The notes: generated from the sequence alone by a model not told the origin. Shown: positions 1 through 8,546, numbered from the stretch's first letter. The stretch: 11,000 nucleotides of DNA from Podila epigama (GCA_015679605.1 JAAAVE010001014.1:1-11000); one strand, 5' to 3'. Numbers and translations: made by a program.

Positions 1-55
1 TGACACCTGCATAGTGGCCAACACTGAGAAAGAAGGGGGAATCTTGAACAGTAAG

Positions 56-74
56 AGGGGTCATGGCCCATGAC
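56..74. promoter_or_regulatory. AGGGG element abutting a 7-bp perfect inverted repeat
   Basis: AGGGG (56-60) matches the yeast stress-response element core. It runs directly into GTCATGG-C-CCATGAC (60-74), an inverted repeat with perfect 7-bp arms and a single central base. The site is about 375 bp upstream of the CBM48 gene start. A dyad of this size could bind a dimeric regulator. Function is inferred only, and a 7-bp dyad can occur by chance. Confidence 0.25.
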
Positions 75-145
75 TTTAAATTCGCCTCTCCAAAGTTCAC
101 ACGGGTATGTGGTTCAAGGTCAGTGAACACAAACGATGTATGTCT

Positions 146-186
146 CCATCCATCCATCCATCCACCCATCCATCCATCCATCCATC
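146..186 (+). repeat. (CCAT)n tetranucleotide microsatellite
   Basis: About ten near-perfect CCAT units are present, interrupted once by CCAC. It is a typical slippage-prone simple repeat and would be length-polymorphic between strains. It lies about 260 bp upstream of the CBM48 gene start. Confidence 0.9.
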
Positions 187-316
187 TTTTTTCTTTCTTC
201 CCCCCCTTTTTCACCCTGTTGATGTTGAAGAATAGAGTCGTCTGTCGTAGCAGCATGTAACCACATTCCGTCGTGTGGAGGACACGCCCTTGCGTTGCTG
301 AGCAAAATTACCCCAG

Positions 317-340
317 TTTTTTTTTTTTTTTTTTTTTTTT
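317..340 (+). repeat. Poly-T tract, 24 bases, in promoter or leader
   Basis: An uninterrupted run of 24 T lies about 107 bp before the ATG of the CBM48 gene and is followed by further T/C-rich sequence. Such tracts often exclude nucleosomes or mark core promoters in fungi. That role is inferred here. Confidence 0.75.
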
Positions 341-447
341 CTTGTGTTCTTTTGACACTTTTTTTGGGTCATGGTTCCTTCTTTCTCCTTTTGTCATCTC
401 TACAATTTTCCTTTCATCCATTTTACCATTTCTTCATTAAAGGCACC

Positions 448-3400
448 ATGCTGGGAAGAACAACTTCGACCAAAGCAGGGACCACCAGTACCACCACTGG
501 AGCCACAGCGCAGTCGAAAGCTACTACCCCATCGGCCACGACAACCAACAACGCGACTAGCAAAACCACTAATAAAACCACCAGTCATACGACATCTGGC
601 AATACCACCAGTGGCTCTGGAAGAGTGTCTGCCACCAGCAGCAATAGACCAGGAATGGTGACCAAAAGGCATTCGCTAGACCTCAAGGCACAGTCGGCGC
701 CCTCGAAACCTGCTGGTCCCACCCGAGCGTCATCCTTCTCGAACACAAGCACGACTGCAAACAAGACCACAACAGGTTCAACCGCAAGCACGTCTACCCA
801 CAGAGGCCCTGTTGCGCCCAAACAACAAGCAAAAACGTCTACAGAGCCTTTGTCAACAGCGCGGATAGGGCCAACTCGGACAGCATCCACAAGTCGCGAG
901 CCAGTTGCCAGAGCAAAGGAGCCAGCGAAACGGATTTCGCCTGCAACCTCCACTGCCTCAAGACCCGTTTCATCTGCAAGTGCTACTATTACCACTACCA
1001 CCACCAATACTGTCAAACCATCTACAGGAACCAGCAGAACCTCTTCTCGCCCAGGGTCTATTAGTGGACAGGGCTCGCGTACGGCTACTCCTTCGACCTC
1101 ACGGTCGGCTACACCAACCACCGCACCCACGAAGCCAGCCACTCCATCAAGACCAGGCACCCAGTCGAATGCTCGAAACCTTTCCAGACGATCCTCTGTA
1201 AGCTCTGTAAGCTCCGTAAGCAGTAGCACCCCGTCTCGCGCTCTACCATCTGCGGCTAGAGTTCAGACGACACCTGCACGTCTTTCGACAGCGCCTGCTT
1301 CCAAGGCACAGTCCCCAGTGTCATCAAGCCCAACCACTCCCAAAGAGTCTCGACCCCTTTCGGCATCCCTTTCCAACAAAGACCTCCCTGTCCCATTGCA
1401 CAAGACGAGCCGATCGTCTTCACGTACAGCATCGGTTTCATTGACATCCTCCGCGCCATCGGCATCACTGCCTGCGACCGATGCACCGACAGAAGTGGCA
1501 TCATCGGCATCATTACCGTCTTTACCATCGTCATCGCCAGAACCATCGGGGACATGTCCATCCAGTAAGGGTCATGACACACCGTTGTCGTCGTCGCCGG
1601 CACAGGATTCTGCTATGCTCGATATTGGTGTGAAGGAGACACCCGAAAAAAAGGAGGCTGAGGATCCAACCCCTCAAACCAGTTGTGCGATCCAGGAGAA
1701 GGAAGGACCTCTTCCTCTTCCTCTTCCTCCATCGGAATCTTTGTCTAGGCCACCTCTCCATCCTCTTCCACTTGTTTTGGACCAAGGTCGAGATGGTAGT
1801 GATGATGTTGAACCTCCGTTGGAGGACATGGAAGAGCATGAGCTTGAGCGCAGCCAAAACAAGCATCAGTACCAATCCTCAACTCCACCACCACCACCAC
1901 CCAAAACTTCAGATGCGTCACATCCTTCAGCGCCATCAACACCAACTCCAACATCCCAACTATTCAAAGAAGAGGAGGAGGGTCTTTTAGAGGACAACAA
2001 GGGGCCATCTCTTCCTTTGGAGGAACCAAAGCTCCTGGTCCTCAATTCAACCACAGTAACAGCCACTCTCACTACGGCGGCTACCTTGGACGATAGGCAT
2101 GATATCACTTTGGATACCGGATGCAATGACATTGTATTGCAGACAATGCACGCGCCTGAGATATCAACGCTCGATGACATGGTGAATGTCAAGTCATCAG
2201 AGAAAGTAGTTGAGGCCAGACTGGAGCATGACGCGGAACATGACGTTGCTATTGAAATAGCCAGCGCCTCTGAAATCGAAACGTCTGATGCACAAAGTCT
2301 GGGTGAAGTAGAGGTTGAGGTGGAGGAGACAAACGCTGTGGAAAAGGAGGCTGAGATGGAGGATGAGATGGAGGCAGAGGCAGCGACAGAGGCAGATGCG
2401 GGGGTGGAGGTTGAGTCCATGGTGATGGAAAGACATCTATCACGTGTTGAAGAGGATGACCTTGAAATAGAGGACGAGATGAGGGCATCAGCACCCACTG
2501 ATGACAAGCCAGAGCAGGCCGTCATTGAGGGGGTTATGGAGGATGATATGGAGGTCAAGGTTGAGGAAGAGGCCTTGGTCATTCGAGATGAGCCAAGTGG
2601 GGTTGTAGAAGCACAGGAGGCAATCCAGGAGGTTGCGACAGTTGCGGTGGTGGAAAACAGAGAGGAGGCTCAATGCAGAGACATGGAAGAGGAGGAGGAG
2701 AATGTACAGGTTGACGAGGTAAGCATTCGAAGTGAGACTGCGGCAATCATGACTTCAGATGGCAGCATAGAGAAGCCTCTTACCACGACTAGCCAAGACG
2801 ACACCTTGGTTGCCGTAGTCGATGCTGTCGAGAATGTTGAGGCAGGAGTTGCCAGTGAATCTACTCTTGCACTACCAGAGTCCACCAACAACGAGGAGTC
2901 AGACCCGCAAGCGGACTCGCCAGAGGAACTGTCTAGACTGCCATCTGAATCAGCTCTGCCGGACGATGTCGCGTCTGAGATGGTGACCATTGATGATGAA
3001 GATGACGTTGTCAACGTGGACGTGAATGTGGCCTCCGCTGGAATAGTTGCGGTTTCTGAGCCCATGGAGGCTGCAGCTATCGATATCGATATCGACATCA
3101 AGAATGAAGAAACGGTGCAGATAGCTGTTGTAGATGCCTGCGAGTCCCTTGGCACTGAAGCTGAGACCAAGTCCGAGGCCGTTGTGGACGTGCAGCAAAA
3201 TGCGGTTCACGACTCTGCTGTGACCATGAAAGATATCTCCCTCGAAAAAACTGAGCATGATGATGAAGAAAAAGTGGAAGAGGGACACGAAGAAGAAGAA
3301 AAAGCCGGCAGTCTATCAGAAGTTGTAGATATCGATGGAGGCAATCACTCTTCCAGTCTCGAAACAACAAACACAGATGAGTCCAGCGCCAAAGAGTTTA

Positions 3401-4143
3401 GCGTTGAAGAATCAAATTTCGAAGATTCTCTCGAAGCATCTGTTGAGAGTCTCAAAGTCATCTCGGTCCCAGAGGTGTGTACCCTCGTTGACGAGTCTGC
3501 CTCGACCTTCAATGATGTTACAGAGTCTCAACCGAGTCAAGATGAACAACCCTTGCAACCCGCAAATATCGAGCCTATCAACCTTACCTGTGTCCCACAC
3601 AAGGTAAATTTCATACTTGTGGCAAGCGAATGTTGTGAAGTTCATGGACTATTTCTAATCAAACATTTTTTACACACCATCTGTTACAGTTTATCTGGAC
3701 CCATGGTGCAACTTCAGTCAAGGTCACTGGCACATTTGACAATTGGCAAGGTAACAAAAAAAAAAATTTTTTAAAAGGATGCTGCAAAAGAATGAGGCAT
3801 ACAAACACAAAGAACATATTTTCGCTGACACGACGATTTGACCATCAACATCATGTAGCTTCGACTGAGTTGCAGCAAAAGGGTGACATATTCGAGGCCT
3901 CTGTTGTTTTAGACAGAACAAAGACCATTGTAAGTTCCCTCTCTTTCCTTCCATGTGTGTATGCTTTTCAATTACGCGTCGCATTGTTTATAAATCAAAG
4001 AACGAAAAAGAAAACTGACTTGACACCTATAACTCTAGACCTTCAAGTTTGTTGTAGATGGTCACTGGGTGTGTGCACCAGACCTCGAGACCGAATTTGA
4101 CCATAGTGGAAATCAAAATAACATTCTTAATGCACTTGTATGA
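448..4143 (+). CDS. Large disordered acidic protein with C-terminal CBM48 (AMPK-beta type glycogen-binding domain)
   Basis: The four-exon model is 448-3603, 3690-3750, 3859-3929 and 4039-4143, giving about 1130 aa. All introns are GT..AG (86, 108 and 109 nt) and the phases agree. The ATG at 448 has a favourable ACC before it. Residues 1 to about 400 are Ser/Thr/Pro-rich and basic, with kinase-type motifs KRHSL (S76) and RRSSVS (residues 247-252). A six-proline run sits at 480-485. From about 410 to 1040 the chain is strongly acidic (Glu/Asp/Val repeats) and has no recognised fold. Exons 2-4 build one CBM48 module: FIWTHG from 1053, GTFDNW (W1071), TFKFVVDGHW (K1099, W1106) and GNQNN (N1123). 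By motif position these match the AMPK-beta carbohydrate contacts W100, K126, W133 and N150. The family binds glycogen, starch or related alpha-glucans. The domain is clear; the role of the long disordered part is unknown. It could be a glycogen-tethered scaffold, loosely like fungal Mdg1/Crp1, but those carry the domain at the N-terminus. Its 3' end converges on the FMP32-like gene. Confidence 0.85.
1195..1230 (+). repeat. 9-nt in-frame tandem repeat encoding Ser-Val-Ser units
   Basis: Within exon 1 of the CBM48 gene, three near-identical units (AGCTCTGTA / AGCTCCGTA type) encode the SVSSVSSVSSS stretch, directly after the RRSS motif. It is a short in-frame coding repeat typical of expanding disordered Ser-rich regions. 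Confidence 0.6.
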
Positions 4144-4261
4144 GTTGCTCTGTCAATAACAACACATTATCAACCACAAAAAAAGGAACTTGTTGCGGGC
4201 TAGATCATTTGTATTATAATCCTGTTTTATGATAATCTTGAAAACCTCTGTCTTTGTAGTA
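4144..4261. terminator. Shared 3' region between convergent genes
   Basis: Only 118 bp separate the + strand stop (4141-4143) from the - strand stop (4262-4264). Both transcripts need a 3' UTR and a poly(A) site, so their 3' ends probably overlap. The stretch is AT-rich, with TTGTATTATAATCC around 4208. No canonical AATAAA is seen on either strand, so the poly(A) sites cannot be fixed from sequence. Confidence 0.45.
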
Positions 4262-5494
4262 CTACTTGAACATGCGCAGGTAGGCTAAGTGAAAGGTCAC
4301 CAGACGAGCACAAGTGTTAAAAAAATGTCAGCATTTCAAGACATATTAAAGCATGGTTTTGTGAGAGTGTGACACAAGGACGTGACATCTTACCCAGAAT
4401 CAAGGCTCCGGCACCAGTGATAGTTCCAATCATGTACTGCAATGTTTGGAGTTTGATGGTCTCCATCTGTGTCCGCAGGGCCGCAATCTCTTGCTCGATT
4501 CTCTCCTCAGTTGCACGCACTTTGAGTTCCTGGGTAGCGGCCTCGTCGCGAATGCGACCTTTCTCCAAATTCAGATCCAGGCGAACACCTGCCTGTGTCC
4601 TTGCCACCTCCTCCCGCAGACGTTGTCGAAGTTTTTCAATCTCGGAGACGAGTCGTTCATTGTTGGTATTGGTCAAACTGAAATCATTCTTTTCCAGCAT
4701 TTGCAACTCGGATTTCAATGCTGCAAAGTCGACCTTGTATGTATACACCGTCTATTCGTTCGTATGCGTTTTATGTGAATGAACTTTAGGATTCAGAGCC
4801 TGGGATAGAAGATCATATTTTTTGGAGTGTAGTAGGGTTGTTTTTTCTCACTCTCCGCCAACGCGATCATGCTTATGGTCTTACCTTGTCCTGGTCTGCC
4901 TTGGTGACCATGTTCTTTGTCAAGTTGTCCATGCTAATCAAAGATAAAAAGCCATAATAAAGAGCGTATTCCTTTGTCAGTATGTCAATGCGGTCCACCT
5001 ATTTATTTATTTTTTTATTTTATTTTATTTTTATTTTATTTTTTTTTGCAATACAAAATGAAACGCACCCATAGAAAAAAAATGTTCCCTTCTTTCCTTG
5101 GCCCCAGTTGTTCAATTTACCTTTCTGTAACGACTTCATCCAGTGCATTCATGATTGCCTCCGACTGCTGTCTCGTGAAACCTTCGCGCTCTAGTTTTTC
5201 GACAAACCGGTGTGTATCAAAGTGATGACCATTTTCATCCTGAACTGGCCCTGATGCTGAGAATGCGCGGAGCTGGTTCAATCGGTAAGAGTCTGTGGGT
5301 CGCGTCTTTGTAGAGACAAATGTTGGCCGAGACAATGAAAGCATAGAAGAGGATGTCGGTGGTGCTTGTGGTAGTGTTGCGTAGAGTGAGGAGGATGAAG
5401 AAGCTGTAATTGATACCGAGGAAGCGCCTTGAGAAGTCATGTAAGAGCGAGCAGGCGTGGTTGTCGTGGCGATCAATGTTCTGGAGACTATCAT
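4262..5494 (-). CDS. FMP32: FMP32/CCDC90 (DUF1640)-family mitochondrial coiled-coil membrane protein
   Basis: The minus-strand exons are 5494-5121, 4933-4885, 4751-4394 and 4284-4262, giving 267 aa. The introns are 187, 133 and 109 nt with GT..AG ends. Residues 1-67 have no Asp/Glu and are rich in Arg/Ser/Thr, which marks a mitochondrial presequence. RAFSAS at 77-82 fits the R-3 (cut after F79) and R-10/octapeptidyl (RX|FXXS) processing motifs. The family domain follows: FDTHRFVEKLEREGF (92-106), a long coiled coil with KVDFAALKSEL and RLDLNLEKGRIRDE (about 198-211), then one C-terminal membrane helix (about 245-264) ending AYLRMFK. Relatives are yeast Fmp32 and human MCUR1/CCDC90B, inner-membrane proteins linked to cytochrome oxidase assembly, proline metabolism or uniporter regulation. 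Which role applies here cannot be told. The third exon could instead start at 4733 with a less usual AAG acceptor, dropping six residues. The four-residue splice at the C-terminus is supported by the family-like short tail after the helix. Confidence 0.88.
5001..5047. repeat. ATTT/ATTTT low-complexity tract inside intron 1 of the FMP32-like gene
   Basis: The stretch is almost pure T with periodic A (ATTT then ATTTT units) and ends in a run of nine T. It lies inside the first intron (4934-5120) of the minus-strand gene, so the pre-mRNA carries an A-rich tract there. It explains the short hydrophobic ORF at 4974-5225, which is not a gene. Confidence 0.8.
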
Positions 5495-5679
5495 TGTAAC
5501 ATAAGCATGTCAGAATCGGTCAGATATTGACATCTTTTTACTGTTACTGAAAGTTTTATGTCCCCGTGGAACGAGTAAAAAAAAAGTGAAGAAAAAAGAA
5601 CCCACGCGTGCAAAGGAATCAATCTTGACTCGGGAGATCGTTTTACGTACATCCATGTGCGTTTGCTGAACGGGCAAAG
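5495..5679 (-). promoter_or_regulatory. Promoter region of the FMP32-like gene
   Basis: This is the 185 bp upstream of the ATG at 5494. It has an A-rich tract at about 5577-5600 on the + strand, which is T-rich in the gene's sense orientation, as at other starts in this window. No clear TATA box is seen. If the small + strand ORF at 5680 is real, this would be a bidirectional promoter. Confidence 0.4.
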
Positions 5680-5883
5680 ATGGGTATCCTGGCAGCCATA
5701 TTGTATTTTGTGTGTGGGGCTATTGTGTCTAATGTTCCAGATCCCTGTGATCCTATAGGGGTTGTTGCAATGATTGGAATTCTGGTATGGATGGCTGTTA
5801 AAATCGAATGCTCAAGGTTGCAGAGAATAAGTAGGAAAAGAAGGGGAGGAATAAATCGTTTAAATCCTGACCAAATTCATTAA
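5680..5883 (+). CDS. Small hypothetical protein, two predicted membrane helices (doubtful)
   Basis: An uninterrupted 67-codon ORF from ATG to TAA. The product has two hydrophobic segments, residues 3-18 and 26-41, separated by the polar turn VPDPCDP, then a basic tail (RLQRISRKRRGG). That layout would make a helical hairpin with a positive cytosolic end. It is unlike any family I recognise. It lies head-to-head with the FMP32-like gene (185 bp apart) and ends 117 bp before the kinase stop. Codon use leans to A/T-ending and AGA/AGG/ATA codons, unlike the neighbouring exons, which argues for either a chance ORF or a foreign or decayed piece. No poly(A) signal or splice context helps decide. It may simply be intergenic. 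Confidence 0.25.
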   Translation: MGILAAILYFVCGAIVSNVPDPCDPIGVVAMIGILVWMAVKIECSRLQRISRKRRGGINRLNPDQIH

Positions 5884-6000
5884 ATCCAGTGAATGGGAAA
5901 AGTAAAGGACTTTTAATATGTTCAAATATTGGTACATGGAGGGAAAATGCTATTGTACAGGATGTGATTGAGTGGGGTGGGGTTTCTCTTTTTTTTTCAC
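5884..6000. terminator. 3' flank of the kinase gene
   Basis: This short intergenic stretch follows the kinase stop codon in the minus direction. On the minus strand it contains ATTAAA, from TTTAAT in the plus sequence near 5911. That is a common weaker variant of the poly(A) signal and lies about 85 nt past the stop. A T9 run (5989-5997 area) sits just beyond the stop. Confidence 0.3.
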
Positions 6001-7869
6001 TTAGACATCAGCGGGTGAAGCGGTAGCCTTGGGAGCAGGTTCCCTCAAGAAGACTCCGTTGTCATCACCGAGGTGGTGTGGATGGTTACAGCTTTTGTGC
6101 TCGGTGGTACATGCGTCGATGCTCTGGAACCATGGGTCGGCTACGATGTCATTGATGGTGGCACGCTTTGTGGGATCAACCTCTAGGATCCTTGACATAA
6201 TAGGACGACTTTCACGGGGAAGAAGCTTCAACACGCGTTGCTTTCCTTTGCCGTTGGGGTGAGCAAAGGCCTCGAACGACTCGTCCTCGTCGGGCTTGGG
6301 GATCTTCCAAGGGAAGCGACCAATGGTCATGCACACAAAGATGATGCCAAGAGACCACACATCTGCAGGACGGGCGTGATAACCTTCGGGAGACGTGAAG
6401 ACCTCAGGAGCGATGTAGGGATCAGATCCAGAGATGCCTATTACGATTCCAAGAATAGGAAAAGGGGAGAGTGTGTGTGTGAATTAGTGAGCGAACAAAG
6501 TTGAGTGAGCACATATTTGTCAGAAAGGAACAGGTTTGGCTGTGGTAATGCAATTATTCAATCATCCGCAGCCAAGAAAAGAAAAGCACGCTCTCACGGC
6601 AAAGGGAGTGATGCAATTTGCCACGTTCGTTTACATACCTCGTGCCAAGGCCGACTCTTTTTCAAAGAGCAATTGACAGACCATGGAGCAACCAAAATCG
6701 ATGATTTTAACGTGGGCATCATCATTCATGACACAGTTGTCCAACTTCAAGTCGCGGTGGGCTACACCCATCTCGTGCAAATACGCAACACCCTGGACAA
6801 CGCCATGGAAACAGCATGCAATCTCCTCACGGCCCATGTCACCTTCCATGACGGCCGAAAACAGCTCGTACTTTGCATACTCCATCACTTCGTAGAAGCT
6901 ATCGTCTTCCTTGATAATGTCGATGGTCTCGATGATGTTGGGATGATGGAAGGTTGATCCGAGGGTATACTCGGCCATGATCTTTTTTGTGTAGATGCGG
7001 TCTGACTCGGCCGTACGTCGCTTGCGGAACTGCTTGATGGCAAAGGACTTGTTGTCAGACTCGCGGGTCAAGATTCGAACGGTGCCACCAGCGCCATGGC
7101 CCAGAATCTTGCCCATTTTGCCATACTTTTCAAGACTGGTTTCGATGGTATTGCCATGATGTGCAGCATGTGTTGGATTGAGGCGGGGTGATGTCGACGA
7201 AGTTGAAGTTGAAGATGACGAGGATCCACCTGTCTTGAGGAACCGCTTTAGGTCGTGAAAAATTCCATGCGAAGTCTTTTTTCCGGTATCTTTGGCTTTT
7301 TTGGGTGTGGATAACTTTGAATCCTTACGTTTGAGACGAAAGAGAGAGTGTTTTGTTGGTGATGGGGTGGTATTGGATGTGGGAACAAGTGTAGTAGTAG
7401 GGGAGGGTAGAGTTTGGTCTAATCGATGGCTGTCGAAATCTTGTGCAAGGGTGGCCACATCAAGATCGGACACAAGAACAGCAGGTTTCCGTGCGTTGTT
7501 GCGTTGCTGCTGTGGAGGCTGGTCTTTCTGGAATGGACGAGGGGAGGGGGGAGGCTGGTGAAGTACTGGAGAGTGGTCCTGGTGTGTAAGCTTGGGGGTG
7601 TTTGTGAAGTTGACGGTGCCCTGACGATGGTCATCATCGCCATCGTCATCAGAAGTAAGGTGGTGACTGGAGGTGCTACCGATCGATTCTGGGTGAGGAA
7701 TAAGGACATCGGTCGAGTCTGTGTTGACCCTGGTGAGATGTGAGTCGCTTGACGAGTAGGTTGAAGCGATGGAAGTGGAGTGTTGAGGAAACTGGTAGAT
7801 GGGTGATGATTTTGAGGTGAGGTACTCGGTGTCTTGAACAGACTGAACGAGAGTTGTGGTGGACAGCAT
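6001..7869 (-). CDS. SAT4: Ser/Thr protein kinase, HAL4/SAT4-HAL5 (Npr1-related) family
   Basis: Two exons, 7869-6639 and 6437-6001, with a 201-nt intron (GTATGT..TAG), give 555 aa. Residues 1-240 are disordered, Ser/Thr/Pro-rich, with a basic patch (about 176-210) ending HDLKRFLK, a stretch often seen before the catalytic domain in this family. The kinase domain spans about 249-515: Gly loop GHGAGGTV (257-264), ATP lysine K279 in FAIK, helix-C E300, catalytic HRDLKLDN (371-378, D373), metal-binding DFG (391-393), then after the intron GSDPYIAPE (414-422). All catalytic residues are present. HRDLKLDNC together with GSDPYIAPE is typical of fungal Hal4/Sat4, Hal5 and S. pombe Oca2/Hal4. Those fungus-restricted cytosolic kinases stabilise nutrient and potassium transporters (Trk) at the plasma membrane and affect salt tolerance. 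Substrates here are unknown. The C-terminal tail (about 40 residues) is not conserved. Retaining the intron would stop the protein two codons after R410, before APE, giving an inactive product. Confidence 0.93.
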
Positions 7870-8029
7870 GGTTAATGAGTGAGATAAAGAGATAGGATGA
7901 TGACGGTTCTTTTTTTTGTGTTAGTATTGTTGATGTTCAAGGATGGGAACAGAGAGATGGTAAAGGGCAGACTGGAAGTTGCATGGATTTCGATTTTGAA
8001 TGCGGATGAAAGAGGTTGGAAGGTGGAAG

Positions 8030-8120
8030 ACAAAAAAAAAGATGGAGGAGTGAAGAACCAAAAAAGCAAAAAGATAAAAAGAAAGAAAAAGAAAAAGAAA
8101 GAGACAAAAGGACAAAGCGA
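8030..8120 (-). promoter_or_regulatory. Pyrimidine-rich tract upstream of the kinase start
   Basis: In the kinase's sense direction this is a long T/C tract of CTTTTT-type units (AAAAAG units on +), 160-250 nt before its ATG. CT-rich blocks upstream of start codons are common fungal promoter or 5'-leader elements. The assignment rests on position and composition only. Confidence 0.4.
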
Positions 8121-8379
8121 AGTGTGGAAAAATAAATAAATTCATTTGTTTAATAAAGACAAAAAAAAAAAGCTCTTTGTTCTGGGCTGTCTGTTGGTGC
8201 TCATTGATTCGACATGACGCTTGTGCAGATACAATTTTTTTTTCTCTCTTGGCTTTGACCTCATTCGCCACTGATTTGCTTTTTTCTCTGGAAAAACATT
8301 TCAGTGGATGGGTTTAATTACGTCGACTCTTCCCTATCTTTTCTGCTTGTGGAAGCACAGACACCTCCACTTCACAAGC

Positions 8380-8407
8380 ACACAGACACAGACACAGACA
8401 CAGACAC
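8380..8407 (+). repeat. (ACACAG)n hexanucleotide microsatellite
   Basis: Four perfect ACACAG units plus a partial fifth lie in the divergent intergenic region. This simple repeat generates the Thr-Asp and Gln-Thr periodicity of the spurious ORFs across it. Confidence 0.88.
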
Positions 8408-8546
8408 CTGCGCAATCACCGCAGCAGTGGTGCTGCGTAAAGATTTTTTTTTTTCCTTTTTCACCATGCGCATGGCCGGCCACTCTGGCATACACTCACA
8501 TTCGCCCTCCCTCCCTCTCAGTCACTAACGCATATGCTAAAAAATG

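Larger units (their letters stand above)
1..447. other. Upstream region of the CBM48 gene
   Basis: No convincing coding sequence is seen here. The stretch contains an AGGGG element next to an inverted repeat (56-74), a CCAT microsatellite (146-186), a 24-T tract (317-340) and a second T-run near 360. The T/C-rich character just before the ATG at 448 resembles a fungal core promoter or 5' leader. The short ORFs here arise from the repeat (His-Pro-Ser-Ile periodicity) and are not credible genes. The tail of an unseen upstream gene could lie in the first 60 bases, but nothing recognisable supports that. Confidence 0.6.

Noticed and set aside
63-260. 65-codon ORF with His-Pro-Ser-Ile repeats.
   Set aside because: It is produced by translation of the CCAT microsatellite and is not a real protein.
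585-1229. 214-codon minus-strand ORF, rich in Val/Ala/Leu.
   Set aside because: It is the antisense of the Thr/Ser/Ala-rich first part of the CBM48 gene; its composition mirrors the sense codons.
1866-2582. 238-codon minus-strand ORF, rich in Ser/Thr.
   Set aside because: It is the antisense shadow of the Glu/Asp/Val-rich coding exon of the CBM48 gene (GAG/GAT codons read as Ser/Ile/Leu on the other strand). There is no domain and no independent start context.
4138-4281. An alternative fourth intron of the CBM48 gene (GTATGA at 4138 to TTTGTAG at 4260) adding a few residues and ending at 4281.
   Set aside because: The splice signals look good, but the added piece is the exact antisense of the last exon of the FMP32-like gene, whose family-like tail AYLRMFK supports the minus-strand reading. 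The stop at 4141 already completes the CBM48 module.
5001-5047. Possible retroelement poly(A)/(T) tail.
   Set aside because: There are no target-site duplications or coding remnants next to it, and it lies inside a well-supported intron. Simple low-complexity DNA is enough.
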